From: Dyella acidiphila
GTDB lineage: Bacteria > Pseudomonadota > Gammaproteobacteria > Xanthomonadales > Rhodanobacteraceae
DNA length: 64,000 bases
Direction of reading: 5' to 3'
Assembly (NCBI RefSeq): GCF_014863405.1
Contig: NZ_JACZZA010000001.1
Coordinates: 434,001-498,000, forward strand
The translations under genes were made by a program, and so were the position numbers. The notes below the pieces were generated by a model that ran no database searches, was not told the origin of the DNA, and saw nothing but the letters and a program-made list of their open reading frames with translations. This document shows, one piece after another, positions 37,628 to 47,593 of the stretch (positions are counted from its first letter, which is position 1; every line of letters starts with the position of its first letter).

Positions 37628-38658
37628 GCCAATAACCTCTTCACTACGTGATCCCAGGAAATGCCGAGTTCGGCCAAGCGCTTGTTGGCCTCGATCCCCA
37701 TCAGGCGAACTTGTTCGCGTTCCCTGTAGAGTCGATCCATGGCCACGGCCACGGCGCGCGGATCCGGATCCGCGATCAGGCCATTGACCCCTTCCTTGAC
37801 GAATTCCAGCACTCCGCCGGAATCGCTGGTCGTCAGGATCGCCTTGCTGGCGTGGCTGGCCTCGAGGGTGGGATATCCATAGGAATCTTCATCCACCGGA
37901 ACATAAGCGGCAGCCAGGCAGTCCGCCAATATCTCGACTTTCTCTTCTTCGCTGATCCAGCGGTCTTCCAGTATCACGCGATCCGCCACGCCATCGGCCT
38001 GGATAATTCCACGCAGATGATCCGGATAGGCAGAGCTGTAGCTGCTGCCGCACAGCCGCAGGCGAACCGGCGTGGTGGTGTGCTTCATCGCTTCGACCAG
38101 CAGGTGCTGTCGCTTGTGATGCTCCAGGCGACTGACGTAGACGATCTCGTCGTTGAAACTGCGGCAATGGAAGCGCTCGGAATCGATCACCGGCGGATAC
38201 AGAACTTCGCTATCGATGTTGTTGTACTTGATCAGGCGATCGGAGACCACCCGCGAATTGGTGTAGATATGCTTCGCTTCGGCCAGCGCCGCGTTGTCCG
38301 CGGCAAACAGCGCCTTGCGGATGCCCTTGTGATACATGTCTTCCGGAAAATGGCGATATTCGCTGTCCCAAAGATCATAGAAAGACCGTATATGATGGAT
38401 AAACCATACGACCTTGTTGGGATGCGAAATCAGGTGCGACTGCGGCCGAAAGCAGATGACGCGGTCGGCGCTGCTCAGATCCACCCAGCGGAAGGCCATC
38501 ATCTGCTGGAACAGCAGGTCGGGAGCGTCGTATTCCGGCAGGTAAACGATCTCGACCTCGTGCCCCTCTTTCTTGAGGGCCACGCTCAGCCAGTCGACAA
38601 TGTGCCGGGCCCCGCCGTTGACGAACGGGGCCATGGTGGAAAACAGAGCAATACGCAT
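37624..38658 (-). CDS. GT4-like glycosyltransferase
   Basis: 344 residues, same length as its paralogue at 36593-37627. Opens MRIALFSTMAPFVNGGARHI; donor-half motifs EIVYVSRLEHHKRQHLLVEA and VDEDSYGYPTLEASHASK (E-x7-E region), then TTSDSGGVLEFVKEGVNG. It starts three bases after the perosamine synthase stop. Role: transfer of one sugar, possibly N-acyl-perosamine given the neighbour genes, to the growing chain (inference). Confidence 0.87.
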   Translation of the reverse strand: MRIALFSTMAPFVNGGARHIVDWLSVALKKEGHEVEIVYLPEYDAPDLLFQQMMAFRWVDLSSADRVICFRPQSHLISHPNKVVWFIHHIRSFYDLWDSEYRHFPEDMYHKGIRKALFAADNAALAEAKHIYTNSRVVSDRLIKYNNIDSEVLYPPVIDSERFHCRSFNDEIVYVSRLEHHKRQHLLVEAMKHTTTPVRLRLCGSSYSSAYPDHLRGIIQADGVADRVILEDRWISEEEKVEILADCLAAAYVPVDEDSYGYPTLEASHASKAILTTSDSGGVLEFVKEGVNGLIADPDPRAVAVAMDRLYREREQVRLMGIEANKRLAELGISWDHVVKRLLA

Positions 38659-38661
38659 GAT

Positions 38662-39762
38662 TCAGGCGAGCGCAGCGGCGAGGCTGTCGGCAATTCGGTT
38701 GACGTCTTCGCGAGTCAGATCCTGGTGCGTCGGCAAATTGATGCCACGCTGCGACCACTCGTCGGCGACCGGGTAAGTGCTCGGTTCAAGATAAGGAGGC
38801 ATGACGTGCATCGGATAAAACACCGGGCGCGTTTCGATGCCCTGCTCGTCGAGATGCCTCATGACCGCATCGCGCCGCTCGCCGTCGCCTTCGCGCAGGA
38901 AGATGTTGTACATCCAATAGACTTCCTTGGCCCAGTCCTTCTTCACCGGCAATACGATCTTGCCCTCGAGGCCCGCAAGGGCTTCGTTGTACCAGCCGGC
39001 CAGGCGCTCGCGCTCCGCCAGCGCGTTATCGACGTTTTCCATCTGCGCGAGGCCAATCGCCGCCTGGATGTTGGTCATGCGGTAGTTGTAGCCGATCACC
39101 GGGAACCAGTAGCGGCGCTGCGGGTCCATGCCCTGGCCGCGGAACAGGCGCAGCTTGGCCGCCAGCTCGTCGTCGTTGGTCGTGATCATGCCGCCTTCGC
39201 CGGTGGTCACGATCTTGTTGCCGAAGAAACTGAAAGTGGCGCAGGTTCCCAAGCCGCCGACACGCCGGCCGCGAACTTCCGCACCGTGCGCTTCGGCGGC
39301 GTCCTCCAGCACCCACAAGCCGTGACGGGCGGCAATCTCGTTTATCGCGTCCATATCGGCCGGATGGCCGTATAGATGGACCGGAATGATTCCGCGCGTC
39401 TTGGGCGTGATCTTCGCTTCAATCGCAGCAGGATCGATATTCATCGTATCGGCGCATACGTCGACGAGCACCGGCTTGGCAAAGCAGTAGCGCACTGCGT
39501 TGGCCGTTGCAATGTAGGTTACCGTCGGCACGATCACTTCGTCATCGGGCTGCAAGCCCATCGCCACCAGCGCCAGATGCAGCGCGGTAGTGCCGTTGTT
39601 GGCGGCAATCGCGTGTCGCACGCCGCAGAATTCGGCGAATTTCTGCTCGAAGGCGGTAATGTATTTGCCGTTGGAGGATATCCAGTTGGTATCCAGGCAA
39701 TCGAGCACATAGTTACGCTCATTGCCGGCAAGCTTGGGTTGCGCCACTGAAATACGTTTCAT
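38662..39762 (-). CDS. per: GDP-perosamine synthase-like aminotransferase
   Basis: 366 residues of the DegT family. Opens MKRISVAQPKLAGNERNYV, near-identical in pattern to known perosamine synthases. The PLP Lys183 is in SFFGNKIVTTGEGG and the cofactor-stacking motif is EDAAEAHGA, the form seen in perosamine synthases. It would aminate GDP-4-keto-6-deoxymannose (made by Gmd in this locus) to GDP-perosamine. The upstream neighbour is a NeuD/PglD-like acetyltransferase that could N-acylate the product. Nine-base spacing suggests one transcript. Confidence 0.85.
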   Translation of the reverse strand: MKRISVAQPKLAGNERNYVLDCLDTNWISSNGKYITAFEQKFAEFCGVRHAIAANNGTTALHLALVAMGLQPDDEVIVPTVTYIATANAVRYCFAKPVLVDVCADTMNIDPAAIEAKITPKTRGIIPVHLYGHPADMDAINEIAARHGLWVLEDAAEAHGAEVRGRRVGGLGTCATFSFFGNKIVTTGEGGMITTNDDELAAKLRLFRGQGMDPQRRYWFPVIGYNYRMTNIQAAIGLAQMENVDNALAERERLAGWYNEALAGLEGKIVLPVKKDWAKEVYWMYNIFLREGDGERRDAVMRHLDEQGIETRPVFYPMHVMPPYLEPSTYPVADEWSQRGINLPTHQDLTREDVNRIADSLAAALA

Positions 39763-39771
39763 GCTGTTCCT

Positions 39772-40404
39772 TCACACAGTCTTAATGACTTTCGCCGGCA
39801 CGCCTACTGCAGTGCTGCGCGCGGGAATATCGGAAATTACGACGCCGCCTGCTCCAACTGTAACACCGCCACCAATTGACACTTCGGGAATAACTTTGCT
39901 ACCGATGCCGAGAAAACTGCCTGCACCAACGCTTACGTTGCCGGCCAATGCAGACTGCGGCGCGATATGAACAGCCTGCCCGATTCGGCAATCGTGATCG
40001 ATCGTCGCGCCGGTATTGATAATCGCCAAATCTTCGATGACCGCTTCGGCGTTGATCACCGCTCCGGCCATGACGGCAATGCCGTTGCCTAGTTTCGCGC
40101 TGCGCGAAATTTCGGCGCGGGGGCTGATCGCATTCACCAGGCGATAGCCCAGGCCCGTGGCCTTGGCAGCCAGACGCATGCGCAGCGCATTGGAGCCGAT
40201 GGCGATGAATACCTCTTCGTATCCCTGATCGCGCAGCTGCACCAGCTGTTCGTCGCCGATGATGATCGGTATGCCTGCACAGGTCGACACGTCAGACGCA
40301 TCATTCCCGATGCAATAGGCCACCTCTCGCCCCATCGACAACAGCAGCTCGACACAGACTTTTGCGTGTCCTCCTGCTCCCAGCACTACGACGCCCTTAT
40401 CCAT
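39772..40404 (-). CDS. NeuD/PglD-family sugar acyltransferase (PerB-like)
   Basis: 210 residues. N-terminal nucleotide-sugar binding part with VVVLGAGGHAKVCVELL, then a left-handed beta-helix of hexapeptide repeats with the catalytic His in GATIDHDCRIG, ending GVPAKVIKTV. These enzymes acetylate the amino group of 4-amino-sugar nucleotides (PglD, PerB) or sialic acid O-groups (NeuD). Next to the perosamine synthase, the best fit is GDP-perosamine N-acetyltransferase. Identity of the acyl group is not visible in sequence. Confidence 0.85.
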   Translation of the reverse strand: MDKGVVVLGAGGHAKVCVELLLSMGREVAYCIGNDASDVSTCAGIPIIIGDEQLVQLRDQGYEEVFIAIGSNALRMRLAAKATGLGYRLVNAISPRAEISRSAKLGNGIAVMAGAVINAEAVIEDLAIINTGATIDHDCRIGQAVHIAPQSALAGNVSVGAGSFLGIGSKVIPEVSIGGGVTVGAGGVVISDIPARSTAVGVPAKVIKTV

Positions 40405-40513
40405 ATCTTGCTCCCCAGCTCCGAGGTGTTCTGTCGCCCTGTGCCTTCACATCCTCGGCGCTCACCATCACTCGCCATTCCCGAGGCAACCCTTGCGTAA
40501 TCAAACCCTGCGA

Positions 40514-41890
40514 CTACTGATCCAGAAAATGACGTGAGTTCGCGCGTGCAAACAGGAGATTCGTGGAGTAAACCAGCTGAAGCTCTTCCAGCGAGCACTG
40601 CTCCAGCACGCCCGTCACATCGTTGACCACCCGCCAGGCGAAGCCCAACGCCATAAAAGCGGCGATCCAGTCGGATGCGTTATGTCCCACCGCCTGCAAA
40701 TGGGAGGGGCCAAATTCAACGATCAAGGCGATATCCGGATTGTTCTGGATGGTTTGCGTGGCGGTAGCCAGCACCTCCAGCTCCGCGCCCTCTACATCGA
40801 TCTTGATCAGTGCCACCTTGCCGCGATTGCCCACAACATCGTCGACTTTGACCAGAGGAACCTCGACGCTGCTCTGATCCTCACCGGATCCGATGATGTG
40901 CTTGAACAAGGAATGGTGACCGCTCACGCGCCCCAAATAGAGCGCCCGGGAACCGGACTGCGTGGAGACAGCGGCCTGGTGAATTTCAATCGTGTCCGCA
41001 AATCCGTTAAGCAGCGCCGATTTGCTCAATAGGCGAGCGCTGTCGGGAAAAGGTTCAAAGGCAATAATCTTGCCCTTGCCCTGCATGCTCCGGGCTGCGG
41101 CAATCGTATGGACGCCTATATTGGCGCCTACATCGACAAAGATGTCGCCGGGCTTGAGCAGGCGCTGGATCAGCAGCCTGGTGCCTCGCTCCAGATCGCC
41201 CATGTCGATCAGTGCAGTAAGTACCGCCGGATCCTTGGCGCCCTGGCACATGATATAGCCGGCCTCGGTTTTTACGAGTACGTCGCCACCGCCGCAGTTC
41301 ACCGCAAATCGACGCGCCGAGACATTGGCAAGCGTTTCCAGTCGCTGCAATTGCTCGGCCAATTGCGCCAGCTGCGCCGTCGGCAAACGCGCCTCTTCGT
41401 TGATGGCGCGGCGGATATTTCTTTCCAGAAAATCCTTCGTAAATTGCAGTTCCTGCAACAGCTCCAGCGCATACTTCGATTGTTCGCGCTGTGCTTCCGA
41501 CAATTCGATCCTGAGAACATCCAGTCCCCAGGTCAGGTCGGTCATTCTCTTTTCCAGCGCCGCCAGCCGCACAGACTGGCCATCGAAGTACTGCACGCGA
41601 AGGCCATCGACGAAAAACGCGCGCACCCTGTGTGCCACCGGCCGAACAAACGGCCGGCATAACCTGTACACAACCACCGCGATCTTGCGCAGGACTGATT
41701 TCACCGCCTGCCTGAAGCTCGAACCTGCACGGCCCGCTCCTGCATGCGCATCGCTTTCGGGCGGCTGGCTGGCCGCTTGCGCAACGCCGTCTTCAAGGCC
41801 CTGCGCTGGCTGCTCGGGTACGCGTCGCTCCTCGGCTCGCGGCGCGAACACGGCCTTGAGGTCGACTCCCGTGCGATGCTCTTTATTCAT
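40514..41890 (-). CDS. FkbM-family methyltransferase with N-terminal coiled coil
   Basis: 458 residues from ATG 41890, which overlaps the wzt stop by 8 bases; an upstream in-frame start inside wzt is rejected. Residues 1-60 are low-complexity, ~60-100 basic-hydrophobic (VLRKIAVVVYRLCRPFV), ~105-190 a predicted coiled coil rich in Leu/Glu/Gln, and ~245-440 the FkbM SAM domain (FVDVGANIGVHT, IIAFEPFP, IKIDVEGAE). FkbM enzymes O-methylate sugars. A methyltransferase with a coiled coil beside an ABC exporter recalls WbdD, which caps polymannose and sets its length, but WbdD also has a kinase domain, absent here. Candidate chain-end methyltransferase. Confidence 0.85.
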   Translation of the reverse strand: MNKEHRTGVDLKAVFAPRAEERRVPEQPAQGLEDGVAQAASQPPESDAHAGAGRAGSSFRQAVKSVLRKIAVVVYRLCRPFVRPVAHRVRAFFVDGLRVQYFDGQSVRLAALEKRMTDLTWGLDVLRIELSEAQREQSKYALELLQELQFTKDFLERNIRRAINEEARLPTAQLAQLAEQLQRLETLANVSARRFAVNCGGGDVLVKTEAGYIMCQGAKDPAVLTALIDMGDLERGTRLLIQRLLKPGDIFVDVGANIGVHTIAAARSMQGKGKIIAFEPFPDSARLLSKSALLNGFADTIEIHQAAVSTQSGSRALYLGRVSGHHSLFKHIIGSGEDQSSVEVPLVKVDDVVGNRGKVALIKIDVEGAELEVLATATQTIQNNPDIALIVEFGPSHLQAVGHNASDWIAAFMALGFAWRVVNDVTGVLEQCSLEELQLVYSTNLLFARANSRHFLDQ

Positions 41891-42635
41891 GCGCTCCACC
41901 GAAATAGGCACCAAGCGTTTCTTTGGGCGGTCCGTCCATGCGGACCTGGCCGTGTTCAAGCCAGATAACCCGATTGCAGGTATTTTCGATCAGCGTGCGC
42001 GAATGGCTGGCGAGCACCAGGATATGCGTCGACTGGACGATCTCCGACATCCGCGTCTCGGCCTTGTGCTTGAAGTTCTCGTCGCCCACCGACAGCCACT
42101 CGTCCATAAGCAGGATTTCCGGCCGCAATATCGTGGACACGGAGAACGCCAGGCGCAGATGCATACCGGTGGAATACGTTCTCACCGGCATGTCGATAAA
42201 GTCGCCGAGTTCGGCAAACGCAATGATCTCGTCCAGGCGCCGCGTCACCTCACCACGCTTGAGGCCGAGCAAGCCACCGCGCAGATAGATATTTTCGCGC
42301 CCCGTAGCCTCGCCATTGATGCCCAGGGAAATATCCAGCAGCGAACCTACCTCACCTTCGATTTTCGCCTGCCCGGTCGACGGCTCATAGACGCCGCTGA
42401 GCAGCCGGAGCAAGGTGCTCTTGCCCGCGCCGTTGTGGCCGACCAGACCGACGCGATCGCCGTTACGGAAGGTGAAAGTCAGATTTTCCAGCGCGCGTAC
42501 GACCACGCGGCCTTGCTCGTCGGCACCCAACTGCCCACCCGTCGCCGCACGCATCAAGCTCTTCTTCAACGAGCGGCCGCTGGCGTTGTAGATGGGAAAA
42601 TCAACGCTGACGTCATGAAATTCTACGATTGCCAT
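41883..42635 (-). CDS. wzt: Polysaccharide ABC transporter ATP-binding protein
   Basis: 250 residues. Walker A GHNGAGKST (66-74), signature YSTGMHLRLAFS (154-165), Walker B ILLMDEW (174-180). The N-terminal insertion (SGRSLKKSLMRAATGG) is typical of Wzt/KpsT-type O-antigen exporters. The protein ends right after the ATPase domain, so the C-terminal carbohydrate-binding domain found in Wzt of O9a-type systems is missing. With Wzm it exports the finished undecaprenyl-linked chain to the periplasm. Lies 13 bases after wzm. Confidence 0.95.
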   Translation of the reverse strand: MAIVEFHDVSVDFPIYNASGRSLKKSLMRAATGGQLGADEQGRVVVRALENLTFTFRNGDRVGLVGHNGAGKSTLLRLLSGVYEPSTGQAKIEGEVGSLLDISLGINGEATGRENIYLRGGLLGLKRGEVTRRLDEIIAFAELGDFIDMPVRTYSTGMHLRLAFSVSTILRPEILLMDEWLSVGDENFKHKAETRMSEIVQSTHILVLASHSRTLIENTCNRVIWLEHGQVRMDGPPKETLGAYFGGAHE

Positions 42636-42648
42636 GCTTCAGCTCCGC

Positions 42649-43449
42649 TTACAGCCAGTAGGCCACGCGGCGCTTGTAGCGCCCGTACAAGGCCAGCGCC
42701 GCGATCCAGCCCACCACGCACAGGCCCAGCGACACACCCCAGTCGGCTTGTGAGGGCAACTGGTTCAGCAGCGGCGTACGCACGATCGACAGCAGGTGAT
42801 AGAGCGGATTCAGGTCGAGCAGATAGGAACCGGCGTGCCGGGAAATGCTCGACGGCATCCACATGATGGGCGTCAGGTAGAACAGCACCTGCAGCAGGCT
42901 GGCGACGATCTGCGACAAATCCCGGTAGCGCGAGCACAAGACACCGAGCAGCAGCGCCACCCAGGTCAGATTGGCCACGGCCAGCAGGAACCCCGGAATG
43001 GCCAGCAAGGCCAACCAACCGATCGGACGGCCGACGGCCAGCAGCACCAGCGGGAAAATCACGATGTTGTGCGCGAGGATCAAGGTGTTTCGCCACACCA
43101 TGCGCAATACGTGTACGAACAGGGGAATCGGTAGCTGCTTGATGATGCTGTCGGCCGCAATGAAGCAGTCGCAACCCTCCAGCACGATGCTGGACATGAA
43201 GGCCCACAAGATCATGCCGGCCGCGAGGAACGGCAGAAACTCGGTCAACGGCGACTTGAAGATCTGTCCGAATACCAGACCGATCGTGCCGATCATCACG
43301 CCCATGCTGATCGTCAGCCAGAACGGCCCGAGCACCGAGCGGCGATACCGCTGGCGCACGTCCTGCCAGCCGAGCATGCCGACGAGATGAATACGGCGTA
43401 CTGCCGCTACGATGTCTCCGACCGCAGTCGCCACTATTTGCTTTTGCAT
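42649..43449 (-). CDS. wzm: Polysaccharide ABC transporter permease
   Basis: 266 residues from ATG 43449; a TTG start at 43485 would add 12 residues and has no better ribosome site. Amphipathic N-terminus, then QRYRRSVLGPFWLTISMG, the hallmark of ABC-2 type Wzm/KpsM permeases, and six membrane helices (ILWAFMSSIVLEG, IVIFPLVLLAVGRPIGWLAL, GWIAALALYG). It forms the export channel with Wzt. The presence of Wzm/Wzt and absence of Wzx/Wzy indicate ABC-dependent assembly. Confidence 0.95.
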   Translation of the reverse strand: MQKQIVATAVGDIVAAVRRIHLVGMLGWQDVRQRYRRSVLGPFWLTISMGVMIGTIGLVFGQIFKSPLTEFLPFLAAGMILWAFMSSIVLEGCDCFIAADSIIKQLPIPLFVHVLRMVWRNTLILAHNIVIFPLVLLAVGRPIGWLALLAIPGFLLAVANLTWVALLLGVLCSRYRDLSQIVASLLQVLFYLTPIMWMPSSISRHAGSYLLDLNPLYHLLSIVRTPLLNQLPSQADWGVSLGLCVVGWIAALALYGRYKRRVAYWL

Positions 43450-43492
43450 CGATACCAACCAATTCTTTAGAAAGCTGTTCTTCAATTGAGCG

Positions 43493-43546
43493 CCGAGGCA
43501 CGAACGCCTCGGTGCAAACTTCGCATGCGCCTTATGCGCATGCGAA
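43493..43546 (-). terminator. Tandem hairpins between manB and wzm
   Basis: Two perfect inverted repeats: CCGAGGC/GCCTCGG (43493-43512, 7-bp stem) and TTCGCATGCGC/GCGCATGCGAA (43520-43546, 11-bp stem, loop CTTAT). On the minus strand the longer one comes 10 bases after the manB stop. No T-tract. It may reduce read-through into wzm or stabilise the manB message. Confidence 0.5.
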
Positions 43547-43555
43547 ACAGACCGC

Positions 43556-44902
43556 TTATTGATCCAGAATCAAATCCCTCAGATGCGCGGTACGCGCCTC
43601 CATCAGAGCCTGATCCGCCCGCGACTCGACGTTGAGGCGCAGCAAGGGTTCGGTATTCGAGCCGCGCAGGTTGAAGCGCCAATCGGCGAATTCCATGCTG
43701 ACCCCGTCCGTCTTGTCCACGGCGAGTGCGTCGTTCACGAAATGCTGCACAACGCGCTCGATCGTCGCGCGCGTGTCCTCGACGCGGAAATTGATCTCGC
43801 CGCTGCACGGATAAGCCTGCATGCGCGCCTCGACCATCTCGGCCAGGGAAACGCCTGTGCGGCTGATGCGCTCGGCGATCAACAGCCAGGGAATCATCCC
43901 CGAATCGCAATAGGCAAAATCACGGAAGTAATGGTGGGCGCTCATTTCCCCGCCATAGACGGCGTCTTCAGCGCGCATGCGCTCTTTGATGAACGCATGC
44001 CCGGTCTTGCTCATCACCGGCACGCCGCCGGCTTGCTGCACCATCTCGACGGTATTCCAGGTGAGTCGCGGGTCGTGGATAACCTTCGCACCGGGCTGCT
44101 TTTCGACCAGCTGGGCGGCCAGCAGGCCGACCAGGTAGTAACCCTCGATAAAACGTCCGCTGGCGTCGAAGAAAAAGCAGCGGTCGAAATCGCCATCCCA
44201 TGCAATGCCCAGATCGGCTTGATGGGTGCGCACGGCATCTGCCGTGGCTGCGCGGTTTTCCGGCAGCAGCGGATTGGGAATGCCGTTCGGGAAGCTCCCG
44301 TCAGGTTCGCAATGCACGCGCACGAATTCGAACGGCAGGTGGCGCGCCAGCTCCTCGATCACCAGGCCGGCGCCGCCGTTGCCGGCATTGACGACGATCT
44401 TCAAGGGCCGCAGCGATGCCGGGTCGATATAGCTCAACAGATGCTGGATATAGGCGGACTTGTCGGCGTCCAGCTGGTTACCGCCATGCGCGGAAACTTT
44501 GTCGAAATGGCCGGCTTCCACCCGCTCCTGGATATCGTTCAGGCCGCTGTCGCCGCTGATCGGCTTCGCGCCTGCGCGAACCAGCTTCATGCCGTTGTAA
44601 TCCATCGGATTGTGGCTGGCCGTGACCATGATGCCGCCATCCACGCCGCGGTGAGCGGTCTGAAAATACACTTCTTCGGTACCGCATAGTCCGATATCGA
44701 TAACACTTGCACCGACATCGTTGAGCCCGCGGGTAACCGCCGCGGCCAAAGCCGGACTGTCGCGGCGGACGTCATAGCCGACCACGACCGTGCGCGCACC
44801 GATCACTTCCCCGTAGGCACAACCGATCCGGTAAGCCAGATCTTCATTGAGCTCGTCGGGAATCCGGCCGCGGATGTCGTATGCCTTGAAACACTTAAGC
44901 AT
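43556..44902 (-). CDS. manB: Phosphomannomutase/phosphoglucomutase
   Basis: 448 residues. Catalytic Ser96 in [11 protein letters not shown]; metal site D236-G-D238-F-D240-R; sugar-binding GEMSAHHYF; phosphate-binding RGSNTEP near the C-terminus. It interconverts mannose-6-P and mannose-1-P (CpsG/RfbK type), feeding GDP-mannose for Gmd. The partner GDP-mannose pyrophosphorylase (manC) is not in the window. It heads the minus-strand exporter group behind a TATAAT promoter element and is followed by a 106-base gap with two hairpins. Confidence 0.95.
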   Translation of the reverse strand: MLKCFKAYDIRGRIPDELNEDLAYRIGCAYGEVIGARTVVVGYDVRRDSPALAAAVTRGLNDVGASVIDIGLCGTEEVYFQTAHRGVDGGIMVTASHNPMDYNGMKLVRAGAKPISGDSGLNDIQERVEAGHFDKVSAHGGNQLDADKSAYIQHLLSYIDPASLRPLKIVVNAGNGGAGLVIEELARHLPFEFVRVHCEPDGSFPNGIPNPLLPENRAATADAVRTHQADLGIAWDGDFDRCFFFDASGRFIEGYYLVGLLAAQLVEKQPGAKVIHDPRLTWNTVEMVQQAGGVPVMSKTGHAFIKERMRAEDAVYGGEMSAHHYFRDFAYCDSGMIPWLLIAERISRTGVSLAEMVEARMQAYPCSGEINFRVEDTRATIERVVQHFVNDALAVDKTDGVSMEFADWRFNLRGSNTEPLLRLNVESRADQALMEARTAHLRDLILDQ

Positions 44903-45208
44903 CAGAGTGCTCTCTCCATGGAAGTACTGCCGAGGGCTTCTATTCGGGAGAATATCCAGCCCTGGACCCTCCGATTATATAGGTGCATGGACGGCCTCAG
45001 CAGGAATAGGCAGCCAGGACGGCCCTCCGTGCACCGCAAGTTCTAACGGGCCGGAAAAGCACCCGGTTCAAGCCTCGCTACCGCACTGCAAAGCCAGGAT
45101 CTGCTCAGCGCAAGGCCGGGGCAAGCCTGCGGGCAGCCAAGGATGAAGCTCATGGCACTGCTGCCGAGCGCTCCAGCCCCCGCTCCATCTTTAGCCGCCG
45201 AGCTTCTT
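44903..45208. other. Non-coding gap between rmd and manB
   Basis: About 306 bases. Contains the TATAAT element of manB (44974-44979). No open frame with a ribosome site and no clear hairpin terminator for rmd was found. Confidence 0.5.
44974..44979 (-). promoter_or_regulatory. -10 element upstream of manB
   Basis: Perfect TATAAT on the minus strand, ~72 bases before the manB start. The -35 position at 17-base spacing (TGCTGA, 44997-45002) is poor, so it may need an activator or may be coincidental, though TATAAT is rare in this GC-rich sequence. Confidence 0.4.
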
Positions 45209-46114
45209 TTACGCCGAAGCGCGATCGCCCTCGTACATCCACGACAAGGTATCGCTCAGGGGAATGCTCGGCACGAATCCGATCGCGTCCATCAGCGCGC
45301 GATTGGATCCCACCAGGCGCCGCACATCGTCCTTGCGGACGAAGGCGGGGTTTACTTTGACGTCGATGCGATAGCCCGCAATGACCGCCATCGTCTCGAG
45401 GATTTCGTCCAGCGTGTGGCCCACGCCGCTGCATATGTTGAGCACCGAACCGATCGGCCGGGTCTCCACCAATTTGCGGTATACCCGGGCGACATCGCGG
45501 ACATCGGCAAAGTCCCTGAACACATTGGTGTTGCCGAGCTCGATCGAAGACTCCGCGCGGCGAAAATGCGCGACGATTTTCGGCAGCAGGAACTGGGCCG
45601 GCTGCCCCACACCGGTGTAATTGAACGGACGGGTGATCACGATAGGCAGCTGGGACCGCCACAGGCTGGCCATGTACTCCATGGCTAGCTTGCTCACTGC
45701 GTAATCGTTGGTCGGTGCGGGAAGCGTGTCTTCGGTAACCGGCTCGACGGTGGCGTTGCCGTAGACGTTGGCGCTGCTGGCCAGCACGACCATCGACGGC
45801 GGCGTAGCCAGCGCGGCGAGCGCCTCCAGCAGGTTGCGCGTCCCCGTCACATTCACCCGGTAGATCTCATCCACGTCGCCATGCGCGACAAATGAAATGC
45901 CGGCCAGGTGCAGCACAACGTCCGGACTGATCGAGGCGACGGCGTCGCGCAGCGCCTGACGGTCGAGCACGTCGGCCTGCACATCTTCGCGTCCACCCTG
46001 CCCGTTTCCGTGCGAGAGGCCGATGACCTGATAGCCAGCAGCCTCCAGTTCCGAAACGACGTATCTTCCCGTGAATCCGTTCGCACCAGTGATCAACGCG
46101 CGCGGCCGCGGCAT
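45209..46114 (-). CDS. rmd: GDP-6-deoxy-4-keto-D-mannose reductase (RMD-like)
   Basis: 301 residues from ATG 46114, one base after the gmd stop; a GTG six codons upstream lacks a ribosome site. NAD(P) site ALITGANGFTGRYVV; Ser/Tyr/Lys catalytic set with SSANVYG and Y138-x3-K142 (YAVSK). The segments TRPFNYTGVGQ, FRDFADVRDVARVY and LNICSGVGHT, then VRKDDVRRLVGSN, follow the layout of Pseudomonas Rmd. It would reduce the Gmd product to GDP-D-rhamnose. A GDP-L-fucose or talose product cannot be excluded by eye. Confidence 0.85.
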   Translation of the reverse strand: MPRPRALITGANGFTGRYVVSELEAAGYQVIGLSHGNGQGGREDVQADVLDRQALRDAVASISPDVVLHLAGISFVAHGDVDEIYRVNVTGTRNLLEALAALATPPSMVVLASSANVYGNATVEPVTEDTLPAPTNDYAVSKLAMEYMASLWRSQLPIVITRPFNYTGVGQPAQFLLPKIVAHFRRAESSIELGNTNVFRDFADVRDVARVYRKLVETRPIGSVLNICSGVGHTLDEILETMAVIAGYRIDVKVNPAFVRKDDVRRLVGSNRALMDAIGFVPSIPLSDTLSWMYEGDRASA

Positions 46115-46115
46115 C

Positions 46116-47150
<1,035 letters not shown>

Positions 47151-47593
47151 TTAGTACATCTCAACCATGAGTAGCTAAAAGGATGTTGTTATTCGAAGCC
47201 GAGCCAGGCCCTGGCTCGATGCGGTGCCGGCTGTGCGACCGGCTGATGGCGGTGTCTTGCGCACCGGCCTGGCACCGGATGACCCGGTTCTGTGCCCCTG
47301 CCGACGGGCTCATCCATGCCGTTGCCCATCGCACGGCCTGGGGCGATCTTGCCCATGGCCGATCACCCATCACAGCCGGGTTCAGTCGGACGATAGCTAT
47401 ATCCGGCGTCACGCAAGTCCCCATATCGCGGCTGGCGCCACCCCGAAAGTGTGTAGGGTGTAACGGTCGGCCCTAAGACGCAAGAGCGACCCCTGAATCA
47501 ATCGCTACCACCGCCGCCGGAAGCCGCCGCACAGCACCGATCGGGCATATTCCCTTTACTTTTCAGGGTGGATATGTTTGCCAGGCCGGCAAT
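47151..47593. other. 443-base non-coding region upstream of gmd
   Basis: Lies between gmd and the end of the 778-residue glycosyltransferase gene, both on the minus strand. It should contain the gmd promoter and the end of the metB-glycosyltransferase transcript. One clear hairpin (47200-47218) is present. Open frames inside lack ribosome sites. No -35/-10 pair stands out. Confidence 0.45.
47200..47218. repeat. Inverted repeat in the gmd leader region
   Basis: Perfect 8-bp stem CGAGCCAG/CTGGCTCG with a 3-base loop (GCC), about 50-70 bases upstream of the gmd start codon. It could be a terminator without T-tract, an operator or a leader hairpin. Confidence 0.45.

Noticed and set aside
42623-43501. 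Alternative minus-strand frame of 292 codons overlapping wzm
   Set aside because: Arg/Gly/Ala-rich shadow of wzm, whose frame has the clear ABC-2 permease signature and membrane helices.
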